DNA of 64,000 nucleotides from NCBI GenBank assembly GCA_965216135.1, contig CBDCFL010000023.1, forward strand, positions 620,001 through 684,000, given 5' to 3'. The notes under the pieces were generated by a model. The model ran no database searches and was not told the DNA's origin. It was given only the letters and a program-made list of their open reading frames with translations. The position numbers and the translations under genes are program-made. Shown piece by piece: positions 7,729 through 16,306 of the stretch (position 1 is the stretch's first letter; each line of letters opens with the position of its first letter). The stretch comes from CBDCFL01 sp965216135 (GTDB lineage: Bacteria > Pseudomonadota > Alphaproteobacteria > Rhodobacterales > Rhodobacteraceae).

Positions 7729-9476
7729 GTGACCTCATCGCCGAAATGTTTCATCGTCAGGCGGATTGGATTCGGCGCGGCCTGGCCGAGGCCGCAGATC
7801 GAGGCGTCTTCCATGGTTTGGCAGAGCTCCTCCAGCAGGTCCTGATCCCAGCTGTCGGCCTGCATCAGTTTCACCGCTTTTTCGCAGCCGACCCGGCAGG
7901 GAGTGCATTGGCCGCAGCTTTCATCCTCAAAGAACCGCAGCATGTTGAGCGCGGCGGCCCGCGCGCTGTCCTGATCCGACAGAACCACCACGGCGGCGGA
8001 ACCGATGAAGGTTCCGTGCTCTTGCAGCACGTCGAAATCCATCGGAATGTCGGCCATGGACGCGGGCAGCAGGCCCGCCGACGGACCGCCCGGCTGGTAG
8101 GCTTTGAAGGCATGGCCATCGAGCATACCGCCGCAGGCCTCGATGATGTCGTTCATCGTCGAGCCGGCGGGCAGCAGATGGACGCCGGGGTTGTTGACGC
8201 GACCCGAGACCGAGAATGAGCGCAGGCCCTTGCGGCCGTTCTTTTCGGTGCCGTTCAAGACTTCCGGGCCGTCGCGGGCGATACGCGCCACCCAGTGCAG
8301 AGTTTCGACATTATGCACCAGCGTCGGTTGCCCAAAGACGCCGACCGAAGCCACGAACGGCGGGCGGTGGCGGGGCATGCCGCGCTTGCCTTCGATTGAC
8401 TCGATCATCGCGCTTTCTTCGCCGCAAATATAGGCGCCGGCGCCACGGCGCAGGTCGATCTCGTCTGGCCGGACGATGCCGGCCGCCTCAAGGGCGGCGA
8501 TCTCCCGGCGCAGGATTTCCAACACCGCCGGGTATTCATCGCGCATGTAAATGAAACAAATCTCTGCATCGACCGCCCAGGCGGCGATCAGCATGCCCTC
8601 AAGAAAAAGATGCGGTTCGCGCTCGAGGTAGTAGCGGTCTTTGAAAGTGCCGGGCTCGCCTTCATCCCCGTTTACCGCCAAGTAACGTGGGCCGGGATTG
8701 GCGCGGACAAAGCCCCATTTGCGCCCCGATGGAAAACCGGCACCACCAAGCCCGCGCAGCCCGGCCTCGAGCATTTGCGCCTGCACGGCTTCCCAGTCGC
8801 CACTTTCGCGCAAACCGGCGAGCTTGGCGTAGCCGCCGCTTGCGCGATACGCATTCAGGCGCTGGTATTCGGGGATACGGGCGTGGGTGGCGCCTGTTGC
8901 AATCGCGGCCTCGACCTTTTCGACCGTCGCGTGGTCGATGTGATTGTGCCCGATCTCCAACACTGGAGCGGTATCGCAGCGGCCCATGCAGGGCGCGCGC
9001 AGCACGCGGACGCGCGCCGGGTCCATGCCGGCCTCAAGCGCCGCTTTGAGGTCCTGCGCCCCTGCCAGTTCGCACGACAGCGAGTCGCATACACGGATGG
9101 TCAGATCAGGCGGCGGCGCGTCGTCTTCTTTGACGATATCGAAATGGGCGTAGAAACTGGCGACTTCCTGCAGTTCGGCCTGGGCGATGCCAATCTCGAA
9201 GCCGAGTGCTGTCATATGCTGGGCCGAAAGGTGGCCATATTTGTCCTGAACGAGATGCAGGAACTCGATCAGCAGATCGCGGCGGCGGGGCGCATCACCC
9301 AAAAGCGCGTGCACCTCGGCCAGCGCCGCATCGGTGAACTGGCGGCCTTTCGGCGTTCTGCGCCCCTTGCCGGGCGCCGATTTCCAAACGCCTTTTCGGT
9401 TGTCATAAGGTGCCATGCCGCCGAGCCCCAGAAAGTCCTGCACGTTCTTCGGTTTAGCCAATTGAGCCGTTACCAC
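7725..9476 (-). CDS. fdhB: NAD-dependent formate dehydrogenase, flavoprotein (NuoE-NuoF fusion) subunit
   Basis: This 583-residue electron-transfer subunit passes electrons from the molybdenum subunit to NAD+. The N-terminal half is NuoE-like with a thioredoxin-fold [2Fe-2S] site (RVCDSLSC and APCMGRC). The C-terminal half is NuoF-like, with the FMN-binding region GLRGLGGAGFPSGRKW, the NAD-site block NGDEGEPGTFKDR, and a [4Fe-4S] set ESCGQCTPCRVGC plus the SICGLG Cys. Fusion of the two modules is known for FdsB-type enzymes. The start is GTG 9476, without a convincing ribosome-binding site; ATG 9416 (MAPYDN) is an alternative. It is the first gene of the three-gene operon. Confidence 0.9.
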   Translation of the reverse strand: MVTAQLAKPKNVQDFLGLGGMAPYDNRKGVWKSAPGKGRRTPKGRQFTDAALAEVHALLGDAPRRRDLLIEFLHLVQDKYGHLSAQHMTALGFEIGIAQAELQEVASFYAHFDIVKEDDAPPPDLTIRVCDSLSCELAGAQDLKAALEAGMDPARVRVLRAPCMGRCDTAPVLEIGHNHIDHATVEKVEAAIATGATHARIPEYQRLNAYRASGGYAKLAGLRESGDWEAVQAQMLEAGLRGLGGAGFPSGRKWGFVRANPGPRYLAVNGDEGEPGTFKDRYYLEREPHLFLEGMLIAAWAVDAEICFIYMRDEYPAVLEILRREIAALEAAGIVRPDEIDLRRGAGAYICGEESAMIESIEGKRGMPRHRPPFVASVGVFGQPTLVHNVETLHWVARIARDGPEVLNGTEKNGRKGLRSFSVSGRVNNPGVHLLPAGSTMNDIIEACGGMLDGHAFKAYQPGGPSAGLLPASMADIPMDFDVLQEHGTFIGSAAVVVLSDQDSARAAALNMLRFFEDESCGQCTPCRVGCEKAVKLMQADSWDQDLLEELCQTMEDASICGLGQAAPNPIRLTMKHFGDEVT

Positions 9477-9530
9477 GCCAGCAATAACAACTGAATTCGG
9501 AAATTTCCAACGCTCCCCGCCGATTTTGGT

Positions 9531-10550
9531 TCAGCTTTGGCTCGGATATTGGCTCAGATACCATTTGGCGAAATGTTCCATACCGGTATCAAGCGGTGTG
9601 GAGGGGCTGAACCCGACGAGTCGGTGAAGCAGACCCGTGTCGGCCCAGGTCGCCGGAACGTCGCCGGGTTGCATGTCTTTCATGACCTTTTCGGCCTTGC
9701 GACCGAAAGCGCGCTCAATCGTTTGGATGAAATCCGACAATTCTACCGGCTGGCCGTTGCCGATGTTGACGATACGGAATGGGGCAACTGGTGACAGACT
9801 GTCCCCGGATGCAATATCGGCAGCTTGGGCGGGCCGGTTTGGACGCGTTGCAATCAGTCGAACCAGCGCTTCGACCAGATCATCGACATAAGTGAAATCG
9901 CGGCGCATATCGCCGTGATTGAACACTTCGATCGGTTCGCCTCTCAGAATGGCACGGGCGAATTTGAAATAGGCCATATCCGGCCGCCCCCATGGCCCGT
10001 AGACGGTGAAGAAGCGAAACATGGTGATCGGCAGGTCATAAAGATGCGCGTAAGCATGGGCCATCGCCTCGGTCGCGGCCTTGGTAGCGGCGTAGAACGA
10101 CATCTGCGTGACGGCGCGGTCCGTCTCGGCGTAGGGCATTTCGGTGTTTGCGCCATAGACCGACGAGGTGGAGGCCAACAGCGCGTGTTCGACCGGATTA
10201 TGGCGCAGCGCCTCGAGCAGGTTGAATGTGCCGATCAAGTTTGACTGCAGATAGGTTTCGGGCGCGTCAATGGAATGGCGGACGCCGGCCTGCGCGGCAA
10301 GGTGAAAGACCGCGTCGAACGATTGGCCTGCCAGGGTGTCTGCCACGAGCCCGGCGTCTTCCAGCCTGCCGATGATCGGGAGAAAATCCGACGCTTCGCT
10401 CAGCAGCTTGTGGCGGGATTTCTTGAGTTCGACATCATAATAATCGGTCAGCGCGTCCAGGCCGACAACCTGCCAGCCGTCGCCGAGCAAACGCCGGCAA
10501 AGGTGAAATCCGATAAACCCGGCAGACCCGGTCACAAATGCGCGTGGCAT
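9531..10550 (-). CDS. NAD-dependent nucleotide-sugar epimerase (UDP-glucuronate 4-epimerase-like)
   Basis: A 339-residue extended short-chain dehydrogenase. The Rossmann motif GSAGFIGFHLCRRL is at the N-terminus, the STSSVYG block follows, and the catalytic tyrosine-lysine pair is in YAATKAATE. RFFTVYGPWGRPDMAYFKFARAI is typical of UDP-glucuronate 4-epimerases, which make UDP-galacturonate for surface polysaccharide. The start ATG 10550 has an AGAGGGAC ribosome-binding site. It is separated from the upstream phage-like genes by a strong terminator and from fdhB by about 50 bp. The exact substrate cannot be settled by reading. Confidence 0.85.
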   Translation of the reverse strand: MPRAFVTGSAGFIGFHLCRRLLGDGWQVVGLDALTDYYDVELKKSRHKLLSEASDFLPIIGRLEDAGLVADTLAGQSFDAVFHLAAQAGVRHSIDAPETYLQSNLIGTFNLLEALRHNPVEHALLASTSSVYGANTEMPYAETDRAVTQMSFYAATKAATEAMAHAYAHLYDLPITMFRFFTVYGPWGRPDMAYFKFARAILRGEPIEVFNHGDMRRDFTYVDDLVEALVRLIATRPNRPAQAADIASGDSLSPVAPFRIVNIGNGQPVELSDFIQTIERAFGRKAEKVMKDMQPGDVPATWADTGLLHRLVGFSPSTPLDTGMEHFAKWYLSQYPSQS

Positions 10551-10589
10551 AGTCCCTCTCTGCCCCGGGTGATAACAAGCAAAGCACCG

Positions 10590-10628
10590 GTCTAAAATAA
10601 AAACCGCCCCGACGGTTAATCGGGGCGG
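10590..10628 (-). terminator. intrinsic terminator of the phage-like operon
   Basis: Read on the minus strand, CCGCCCCGA (10628-10620) and TCGGGGCGG (10612-10604) form a perfect 9-bp stem with a 7-nt loop, followed by TTTTTATTTT. It lies 25 bp after the stop of the LamG-like gene. Confidence 0.85.
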
Positions 10629-10653
10629 CGAGGTCGTAAATTATGGATGTGGT

Positions 10654-11712
10654 TCAGCTTGAAAGCGCTTCGACTTCAGCGTCTGCCAGGCGCGCCGGGT
10701 AATAGACAACGCTTTCAGCATGCAGCAAGCCAAGTGCGCCGCCGATCGCGCGGCCAAGACGCATGGTGGTCAGGCCACCGGGCAAAGAGCCCAGTGTGTC
10801 GGTGACAACTGATGAGCCGTTCAGAGAGATGACGAAATCGTTGCCCGCATAGGCGACGGCCACCCGGAAGGGGCTGCCAAGCGGAACCGAATTGCCGCCC
10901 GGAGCAATTGCCGCCTGAAGCGATCCGCCATCCCAGACTTGAAACTGTGGTTTGCCCAGCGTGGTGTTCCACAGGATCGAAAGCCGGGTCGACGTGTCGC
11001 CTGCGTCAATCTCAACAATCCTGTCGTTGGCGATCGCGTCGGTGATTGACCCGCTGAATACCAGCGTGCCTGCCGAAGACCCAAACCACGCGCCCAGCCC
11101 GATCGAGCTTACATCTTCGGCCCGCGTGACCGCGCTTGCACCGGTTGAGACGTAACTGGATGCGACAGCGCCTTCCTCGATCTGAGGCGAGGTGATGGTT
11201 CCCGACAATGTCACCGTCAGGCTGCCTGCCGTAGGGGTGAACGTCGCTTCGGCTCTGGCGGGAAATGCACCGGAGCCGACGAACGTGCCGGTCGCCGCGC
11301 CCGAAAGCGTGACGGTGCCCGCGCCATAAAACGACAGCGTGTGCTGCACAGCGGATACGGTGATCGACTGCGACACCGGCGTGTCCGACTGAACTAGCAG
11401 GTTGGTTCTGCTTTGTTCCAGCAACAGGCCAAGGGGGGCCAGGCTGTTGGGGTCATGGTCGATGCGGGGCACATCCACGCCCGCACTGGCCAGCGCGCCG
11501 GCTGCGTTGATATGGGACGCCGATGAGCTGCGTGTCAGCGTCATGGCAGTTGCCAAGGTCGCGGGCGCACCGTCGATGCCATAAGCACCTGCCACAAAAT
11601 CGAGCACGAGTTGCGGGTTGGCCTGCGTGATCGGCGACAGCCAGGGCATATCCCACGGAACGCTTTGGGTTCGCGCCACTGCAGTGACAGAAAGGTCGCG
11701 GACGATCTTCAT
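10654..11712 (-). CDS. phage tail-like protein with C-terminal LamG/concanavalin-type domain
   Basis: A 352-residue protein with no signal peptide. The middle is Ser/Thr/Gly-rich beta structure (TVTLSGAATGTFVGSG, then SLTVTLSGTITSPQIEEGAVASSY). The C-terminal region, about residues 200-350, has a LamG-like jelly-roll pattern ending in LHAESVVYYPARLADAEVEAL. The RIDHDPNSLAPLGLLLEQSRTNLL block is familiar from phage structural or tail-fibre proteins that bind carbohydrate. It starts with an ATGA overlap on the small upstream gene and ends at a strong terminator, so the two form a compact operon next to nucleotide-sugar genes. A receptor-binding role is an inference. Confidence 0.6.
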   Translation of the reverse strand: MKIVRDLSVTAVARTQSVPWDMPWLSPITQANPQLVLDFVAGAYGIDGAPATLATAMTLTRSSSASHINAAGALASAGVDVPRIDHDPNSLAPLGLLLEQSRTNLLVQSDTPVSQSITVSAVQHTLSFYGAGTVTLSGAATGTFVGSGAFPARAEATFTPTAGSLTVTLSGTITSPQIEEGAVASSYVSTGASAVTRAEDVSSIGLGAWFGSSAGTLVFSGSITDAIANDRIVEIDAGDTSTRLSILWNTTLGKPQFQVWDGGSLQAAIAPGGNSVPLGSPFRVAVAYAGNDFVISLNGSSVVTDTLGSLPGGLTTMRLGRAIGGALGLLHAESVVYYPARLADAEVEALSS

Positions 11713-11975
11713 GAGATTACCATGGCGTGAATGCCAGCAGCAGTGGTGCCGGTGGCGTGAACGCGGCGAACGCCGACAGGAAGGATGGAATTTCCGGCCA
11801 CGGCAACGGTCCGCGAACCGCCTTTGGCGGTAACCACAGACAATGTGCCGGCGGTTTCGATGTACAGCGCGACAGCGGTTTCAGACAGGTCGTTGGAATC
11901 GTCGGGCGTCACCGGCATGATGTCGGTGGCAGGGCCCGACAGCGACGGGGTGCGATCGGTAAATGGGTTGGTCAA
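11709..11975 (-). CDS. small phage-like structural protein
   Basis: An 88-residue protein from TTG 11975, chosen because a perfect AGGAG ribosome-binding site lies 8 nt upstream and the product then begins MTNPFTDRTPSLSGPATDIMP, which resembles small phage proteins. An in-frame ATG at 12047 gives a longer but less likely product. The sequence is beta-rich (AVALYIETAGTLSVVTAKGGSRTVAVAG, SILPVGVRRVHATGTTAAGI). The stop codon overlaps the next start (ATGA), coupling it to the LamG-like gene. No other phage genes are nearby, so this may be a domesticated cassette rather than a prophage. Confidence 0.6.
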   Translation of the reverse strand: MTNPFTDRTPSLSGPATDIMPVTPDDSNDLSETAVALYIETAGTLSVVTAKGGSRTVAVAGNSILPVGVRRVHATGTTAAGIHAMVIS

Positions 11976-12101
11976 GTCAAGTTCTCCTGATGAAAATGCA
12001 AAAGCAGACAGACCACATGCGCGTGGCCATGAAATAACGCTGCTCATTTTAGGAAGTGCGGCGGAAATTACGTATAGCGCGTGAAATTTTGGTTAACGAA
12101 A

Positions 12102-13166
12102 TTAACCTTTTTTGGTTTTTCTTAGTGTGGCCAGCCAGGATGTGGTCGCATCCAGGCCGCGGGTCAGGTCAAATTTCGGCTCAAAGCCCAATCCGCCCTG
12201 CGCCGCGCCTTTTGATATGCTGCCGCGCGCAGTCATCAGATCCAGCATGTAATGGTCGGGATACAGGGGTTGGCCGTCGTCCAGACGCGCACGCGCGCGC
12301 GCCACCAACGCCTCGAACCGCTCGTTACCGATGAGCCGACGGGCGCGGGCGCTAACTTTCGCCGCCAATCCCGGGCCCTGGTCGCTGGCCTCGGCAACCG
12401 GCAGCGGTCCAAGCCGTGTGCGCAGTTTTTCGACTGGCATGGTAACGACCTCTCCACGGCCTAACCGCGCGGAATAGCCCGCGATCAGGTCCGACCAGAG
12501 GGCCGGTTCAGGCCCGGTGATGATATATCGCGCGCATCCACCCCCGCCGCGCCTGAAAGCATGCGCGATTGCCGCCGCAACACCATCGACAAAAACCGCG
12601 TGGCACAGACCTTGTTCTGCCGGCAATACGACGCCACCGCCCATCAAGGCGCGGGCATAGCGCGTCGTCCAAAGCGCCGAACCTGCCCCGTAGACCACAG
12701 TCGGTTGCAGGATCATCGCGGCCATGTCTTGCTTGGCAAGCATTTGCTCCATGGCGATCTTGGCGCGGCGGTATGGGCCGCCATGTGGGGATGTTGTGGA
12801 ACTTTGTTCGCTGATCGCACCGTGGGGCCAGTCGTCATAAACCACGACCGAACTGGCATGTACAAAGTGCGAAATTCCGGCTTGGCGTTACGCGGTGAGC
12901 AGAGTTTCAAAAGCACGTAGGTTTTCTTGGCCGGATGCACGCATATCATAAGCCAGATGCGCAACCCCATCACATCCGTTTAGCACCTCGGCCAAGCCGG
13001 CCGGATTATTCAGGTTTGCGCGAACCACCTGTGCGCCGGCCTGCTCGAGCCCCCGCACCGCGGCGCGCGACCGTGCCAGGGCAACCACCTTGACCTCATC
13101 CGCCAGCAAATTCGCCACAACGCGGCGACCAATGAACCCGCCAGCACCAGTCACGAACACGGTCAT
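12102..13166 (-). pseudogene. NAD-dependent epimerase/dehydratase, interrupted by an in-frame stop
   Basis: An extended short-chain dehydrogenase of nucleotide-sugar type. The N-terminal piece from ATG 13166 has the Rossmann motif GAGGFIGRRVVANLL. It stops at TAA 12888-12890, but the same frame continues with RQAGISHFVHASSVVVYDDWPHG and then YRRAKIAMEQ, carrying the usual YXXXK. Reading resumes to 12102 without another stop, so a single base change would restore a protein of about 354 residues. Re-initiation at ATG 12845 could give a fragment lacking the cofactor-binding domain. It is probably a recently inactivated surface-polysaccharide gene. Confidence 0.82.
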
Positions 13167-13310
13167 ATTGCTAATTTCGCCCAACGGCCCACCCCAATAC
13201 GCGACGATTGCGCAATACCTAAGCCGTCAGAAGCGTAGTGGAAACCGGATTTGGCGTGATCTCACGATCGCCACGCTCTGGTCCGATAATAATCAGGTTG
13301 CCGGTCTTTC

Positions 13311-13861
13311 TTAGCCGGACAATCTGCTGGTTTTCTGGCGTGCTGCGAACCTTGCGTCGAGGCGCTCGACGTTATCCGGTTTGGCGGCCTCGGTCACGTT
13401 GCTCTTTTCAGCGCAATCGCGGACGTAACTCATCAGCAGGGACAAATGGAACTGCAAATCTGAGGAGGATTTGGATATTTCATCCATTTTGGCCTCGACC
13501 CGCGCGAACTGCCCGGCGGAAAGCTCCGCGCCGCGTTTCAAGGACGCGATGCGCAAAAGCGGCGAGGCGATATCCGACAGAGCACTGACGGCAATTTTTT
13601 CGCGGTGGTCGAGGACCGGGTGCTGAAACGGCAGGCCGATGGCGAACAATTCGTTCAGCGTGCCGATAAAATGCCCGAAGCGCAGTCTGAACTGAGACCT
13701 GCCTGAGGTCGACATGGTGCGCACCGCGCTCAAACCTGCCAGTCTTGCGCGCAGACCATCGACCATGAGTTCCGGGATGATCAGAAATCCATGCTCGCGG
13801 CTGTCGATTTTTTGGCAGATATTACCGAATTCTAGTGCAATCGCCGGTTTGAAAATCTTGC
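13311..13861 (-). pseudogene. orphan 3' fragment of an unrecognised gene, cut by an IS5 element
   Basis: An open frame enters from the left end of the IS5 element and runs to a stop at 13311, about 180 residues without its own start at the 5' side. It contains LEFGNICQKIDSREHGFLII and a helical stretch ARVEAKMDEISKSSSDLQFHL. I do not recognise the family. An internal ATG at 13766 would give 151 residues. It is in frame with the NYN gene on the other side of the IS element, but it does not look like the C-terminal half of a NYN protein. The IS flanks also differ (CTCAG against CTTAG), so this may be another gene joined by rearrangement. Confidence 0.55.
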
Positions 13862-13865
13862 TCAG

Positions 13866-14831
13866 TGTCCGTCCGGGGACTTTATGAGTCGGATGAATCG
13901 GTTATCCGGTGCCCCTCTTGAAGAGCTGAATCAGCTGTGATTCTCTGGGGTGGTGAATTTGCTCTTGAGGTGCCCCATGTGGACTGCCGACAACCGCCCG
14001 CGCTACAACCGCGACAAACTGCGTTATCCGAGCGACCTGACCGATGCGGAATGGGCGCATATCGAGCCGCTGATCCCGCCGGGCAAGCCCGGCGGCGGCA
14101 AACGGCGCGTCGCTATCCGCGAGGTGATCAACGGCGTGATGTACATTCTGAGCACCGGCTGCCAGTGGCGCGCGCTGCCCAAGGATTTGCCGCCCAGAAG
14201 CACCGTGCATGAGTACCTCGGCCTGTGGAACTGGGACGGCACGCTGGATCGCATCCATCATGCGCTCTACCTCAAGTGCCGCGAGAAAGCCGCGCGCGAA
14301 GCCAGCCCCACGGCCTGCATCATCGACAGTCAGAGTGTGAAAAGCGCTGAAAAAGGGGGGCTCGCATCGACAGCCACGGCTTCGATGCCGGCAAGTTGAT
14401 CAAGGGCAAGAAGCGGCATGTTCTGGTCGATACGCAAGGCTTGCTGCTGCACGGCATCGTCACCGCCGCCGACGTTCAGGATCGCGACGGCGGTCTCGCG
14501 CTGCTGGCGACCTTGTTCGGTCTGTTTCCCTTTCTCGGGAAATTGTTCGCCGACAGCGCCTATCAGGGGCCGGTCTTTCACCGCGCCCTGGCCGGCATCC
14601 TGCCCGATCTCGAGACCGAGATCGTCAAGCGATCCGATCGGGTGAAGGGCTTCGTCGTCCAGCCCAGGCGTTGGGTGGTCGAACGCACCATCGCCTGGCT
14701 CAACCGCTGCCGCCGACTGGCCAAGGACTGGGAGAACCTCAACCGCAACGCGCTCGCCTTCATCAAGCTCGCGTCCATTCGACTCATGCTCCGAAAACTC
14801 TGTAATCCTACATAAAGTCTCCGGACGGACT
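13866..14831 (+). mobile_element. IS5-family insertion sequence (IS1031-like), about 0.97 kb
   Basis: Terminal inverted repeats are GTCCGTCCGGGGACTTTATG on the left and GTCCGTCCGGAGACTTTATG on the right (reverse complement). It encodes one transposase in two frames. The flanking pentamers CTCAG (13861-13865) and CTTAG (14832-14836) are similar but not identical, so a clean target duplication is not proven. The exact end is uncertain by one or two bases. Confidence 0.85.
13977..14815 (+). CDS. IS5-family transposase, two frames joined by a -1 shift
   Basis: DDE transposase of the IS5 superfamily. The first frame runs from ATG 13977 (GAGG ribosome-binding site, MWTADNRPRYNRDKLRYPSDL) through LTDAEWAHIEPLIPP, INGVMYILSTGCQWRALP and the first catalytic Asp in CIIDSQSVKSAEKGG. 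The second frame resumes with KGKKRHVLVDTQGLLLH, ADSAYQGP (second Asp), and ends with the RRWVVERTIAWLNRCRRL signature (Glu) and a stop at 14815. The frames meet at 14350-14360, A5G6. A -1 slip there restores GGARIDSHGFDAGK. This may be programmed slippage or a lost base. Confidence 0.82.
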
Positions 14832-15009
14832 CTTAGGGGCTCAAGCAAATCCGTGTCCTGCGACATTACCAGAGCCACGTCATAATCGCCCCTTATCGCG
14901 TCCAAAATAAGAAACGACGCGAGATTTACGTCAGACCCCTTTTCTTCTGTGTCATGTATATCGACAAAGCGATGCTCTTGCCCGACCAACGGTCGGCATT
15001 TTTGCCTAG

Positions 15010-15846
15010 GGGGTGTTGACGTTCATCGTGTTTGAATGACGATTGCAGCAAGCGAGATGAATGCTTTGAAGCTGTCATCTGTTTTGCAGGAACGCATTGC
15101 GATCCCTCTGTATTCCTTCAGCTTTCCGAAGAAGTTTTCGACCAGGTGACGCCATTTGTAGGTGTGGCGGTCGAACTCCGCCGGGAAGCGGCGGTTTGAT
15201 TTTGGAGGGATTACCGGCTCGATCCCGGCACTGGTCAGCGCTTCGCGCAGCCAGTTCGCGTCGAAGGCACGGTCGGCGAGAAACTGGTCGCAGGTGAGGC
15301 CCTCGATCAGTGCGGCGGTACCCCGCAGGTCATGCGCCTGACCGGGCAGAAGGCGGAAGTCGATCAGATTGCCGAGCGCGTCCGTCAGAGCCATGATCTT
15401 TGTCGTTATCCCGCCGCGAGAGCGTCCGATGGCTTGGCTTTGAGTCCCCCTTTTGCGCCCTGACCGTGTCGGTGGACTTTGACGATACTACCGTCGATCA
15501 TCGTGTATTCGAAGTCTGCATCTTCGGCTAATACCCTGAACATATGATAGAAAGCGTCGGCCCTCACCCACCTTCGGAAGCGCTTGAACACGCTGTTCCA
15601 GCGCCCGAACTCTTCCGGCAGGTCGCGCCAGGGGCATCCGGTCCGCGAGATCCAGAGAACTGCCTCGACAAACCGGCGCGGGTCAGGGCCGGTGCGACCG
15701 GGGTCGCATTCCCGGCCAAGGCAGTGCGGTGCGATGACAGCCCATTGGGCGTCGGTCAGAACTGTGCGGATCAAGGCTGCTCTCCTCTGTTTGCAACCTT
15801 GAATCAGTCATCAGCCGATTTGGGAATCCCTAAACGTCAACAAGCC
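15010..15846 (-). mobile_element. IS5-family insertion sequence (IS427-like), 837 bp
   Basis: A perfect 4-bp target duplication CTAG flanks it (15006-15009 and 15847-15850). Ends are GGGGTGTTGACG and, reverse complemented, GGCTTGTTGACG. CTAG targets are typical of IS427-type IS5 elements. It is inserted in the NYN gene, whose reading frame is restored precisely by its removal. Its leader shares long blocks with the IS630 element in this window. Confidence 0.88.
15023..15774 (-). CDS. IS5-family (IS427-type) transposase, orfA/orfB with frameshift
   Basis: The first frame starts at TTG 15774 (MIRTVLTDAQWAVIAPHC) and includes WISRTGCPWRDLPEEFG and the first catalytic Asp in YTMIDGSIVKVHRHG. It ends soon after the AAAAGGGGG run at about 15445-15453. 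A -1 shift there leads into QAIGRSRGGITTKIMALTDA, then LADRAFDANWLREAL (second Asp) and the C-terminal KWRHLVENFFGKLKEYR block with Glu, stopping at 15023. Two overlapping frames are usual for IS427-type elements, so the shift is probably genuine. Confidence 0.82.
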
Positions 15847-16281
15847 CTAGCCAGGAATTTTCCTTTGTGGATCTCAAGACTAGGAATGGTTTTCAGCGCA
15901 CGAAAATAGTTGGACTGCCGCAGTGGGGCCTCTTCATCGCCTTCGCGAGGCTTCACGTCGGCAGTAAAATATCTGATCTTGCCGATATTGTCGCCTGAGT
16001 CGAGCATTCGTTGAGCAAGCGCCTGGAGGTTCGTCCACTTGTGCCGTGATTTCTTGAGCTTGCGGTAATAAAAGTTGAAGCCATCAACGTAGACACTTGC
16101 TCGCATCTTCTATCCAGACCAAGAATAAATTGAGCCGTATGCATACAGCAAGGGCCGCGCCGGTATAACCCTTTGCGACCCTTGAACCACCAGACCTGCC
16201 GGTGGCCGGTATGATTTCTATTTAGTGCACGTCTGCGAATCAGTCAATGGATCAGCGGACTCAGATCGGGCAATTAGTCAA

Positions 16282-16297
16282 GTAATTTGTCGAATAT
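16282..16297. repeat. left 16-bp direct repeat flanking ISNCY copy B
   Basis: GTAATTTGTCGAATAT occurs here and again at 18867-18882, immediately outside the two ends of the ISNCY element. It is the target-site duplication made by that insertion. Confidence 0.9.
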
Positions 16298-16306
16298 TGT
16301 CGGTAA

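Larger units (their letters stand above)
14832..16106 (-). pseudogene. NYN-domain (PIN-like) protein gene, interrupted by IS5 element and truncated
   Basis: Predicted NYN-domain nuclease-fold protein. It starts at ATG 16106 with MRASVYVDGFNFYYRKLKKS (first catalytic Asp). The frame is broken by the 15010-15846 IS5 element. Removing that element with one copy of its CTAG duplication rejoins KGKFLA to RQKCRPLVGQEHRF exactly in frame, continuing through EEKGSDVNLASFLILDAIRGDYDVALV and the SQDTDLLEPL acidic motif. The second IS5 element then cuts off the rest. All expected acidic residues of the NYN site are present, so the gene was functional until recently. The natural C-terminus was not found nearby. 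Confidence 0.8.

Noticed and set aside
10654..11975. Prophage
   Set aside because: Only two phage-like genes are present, with no integrase, capsid, terminase or lysis genes and no attachment repeats seen.
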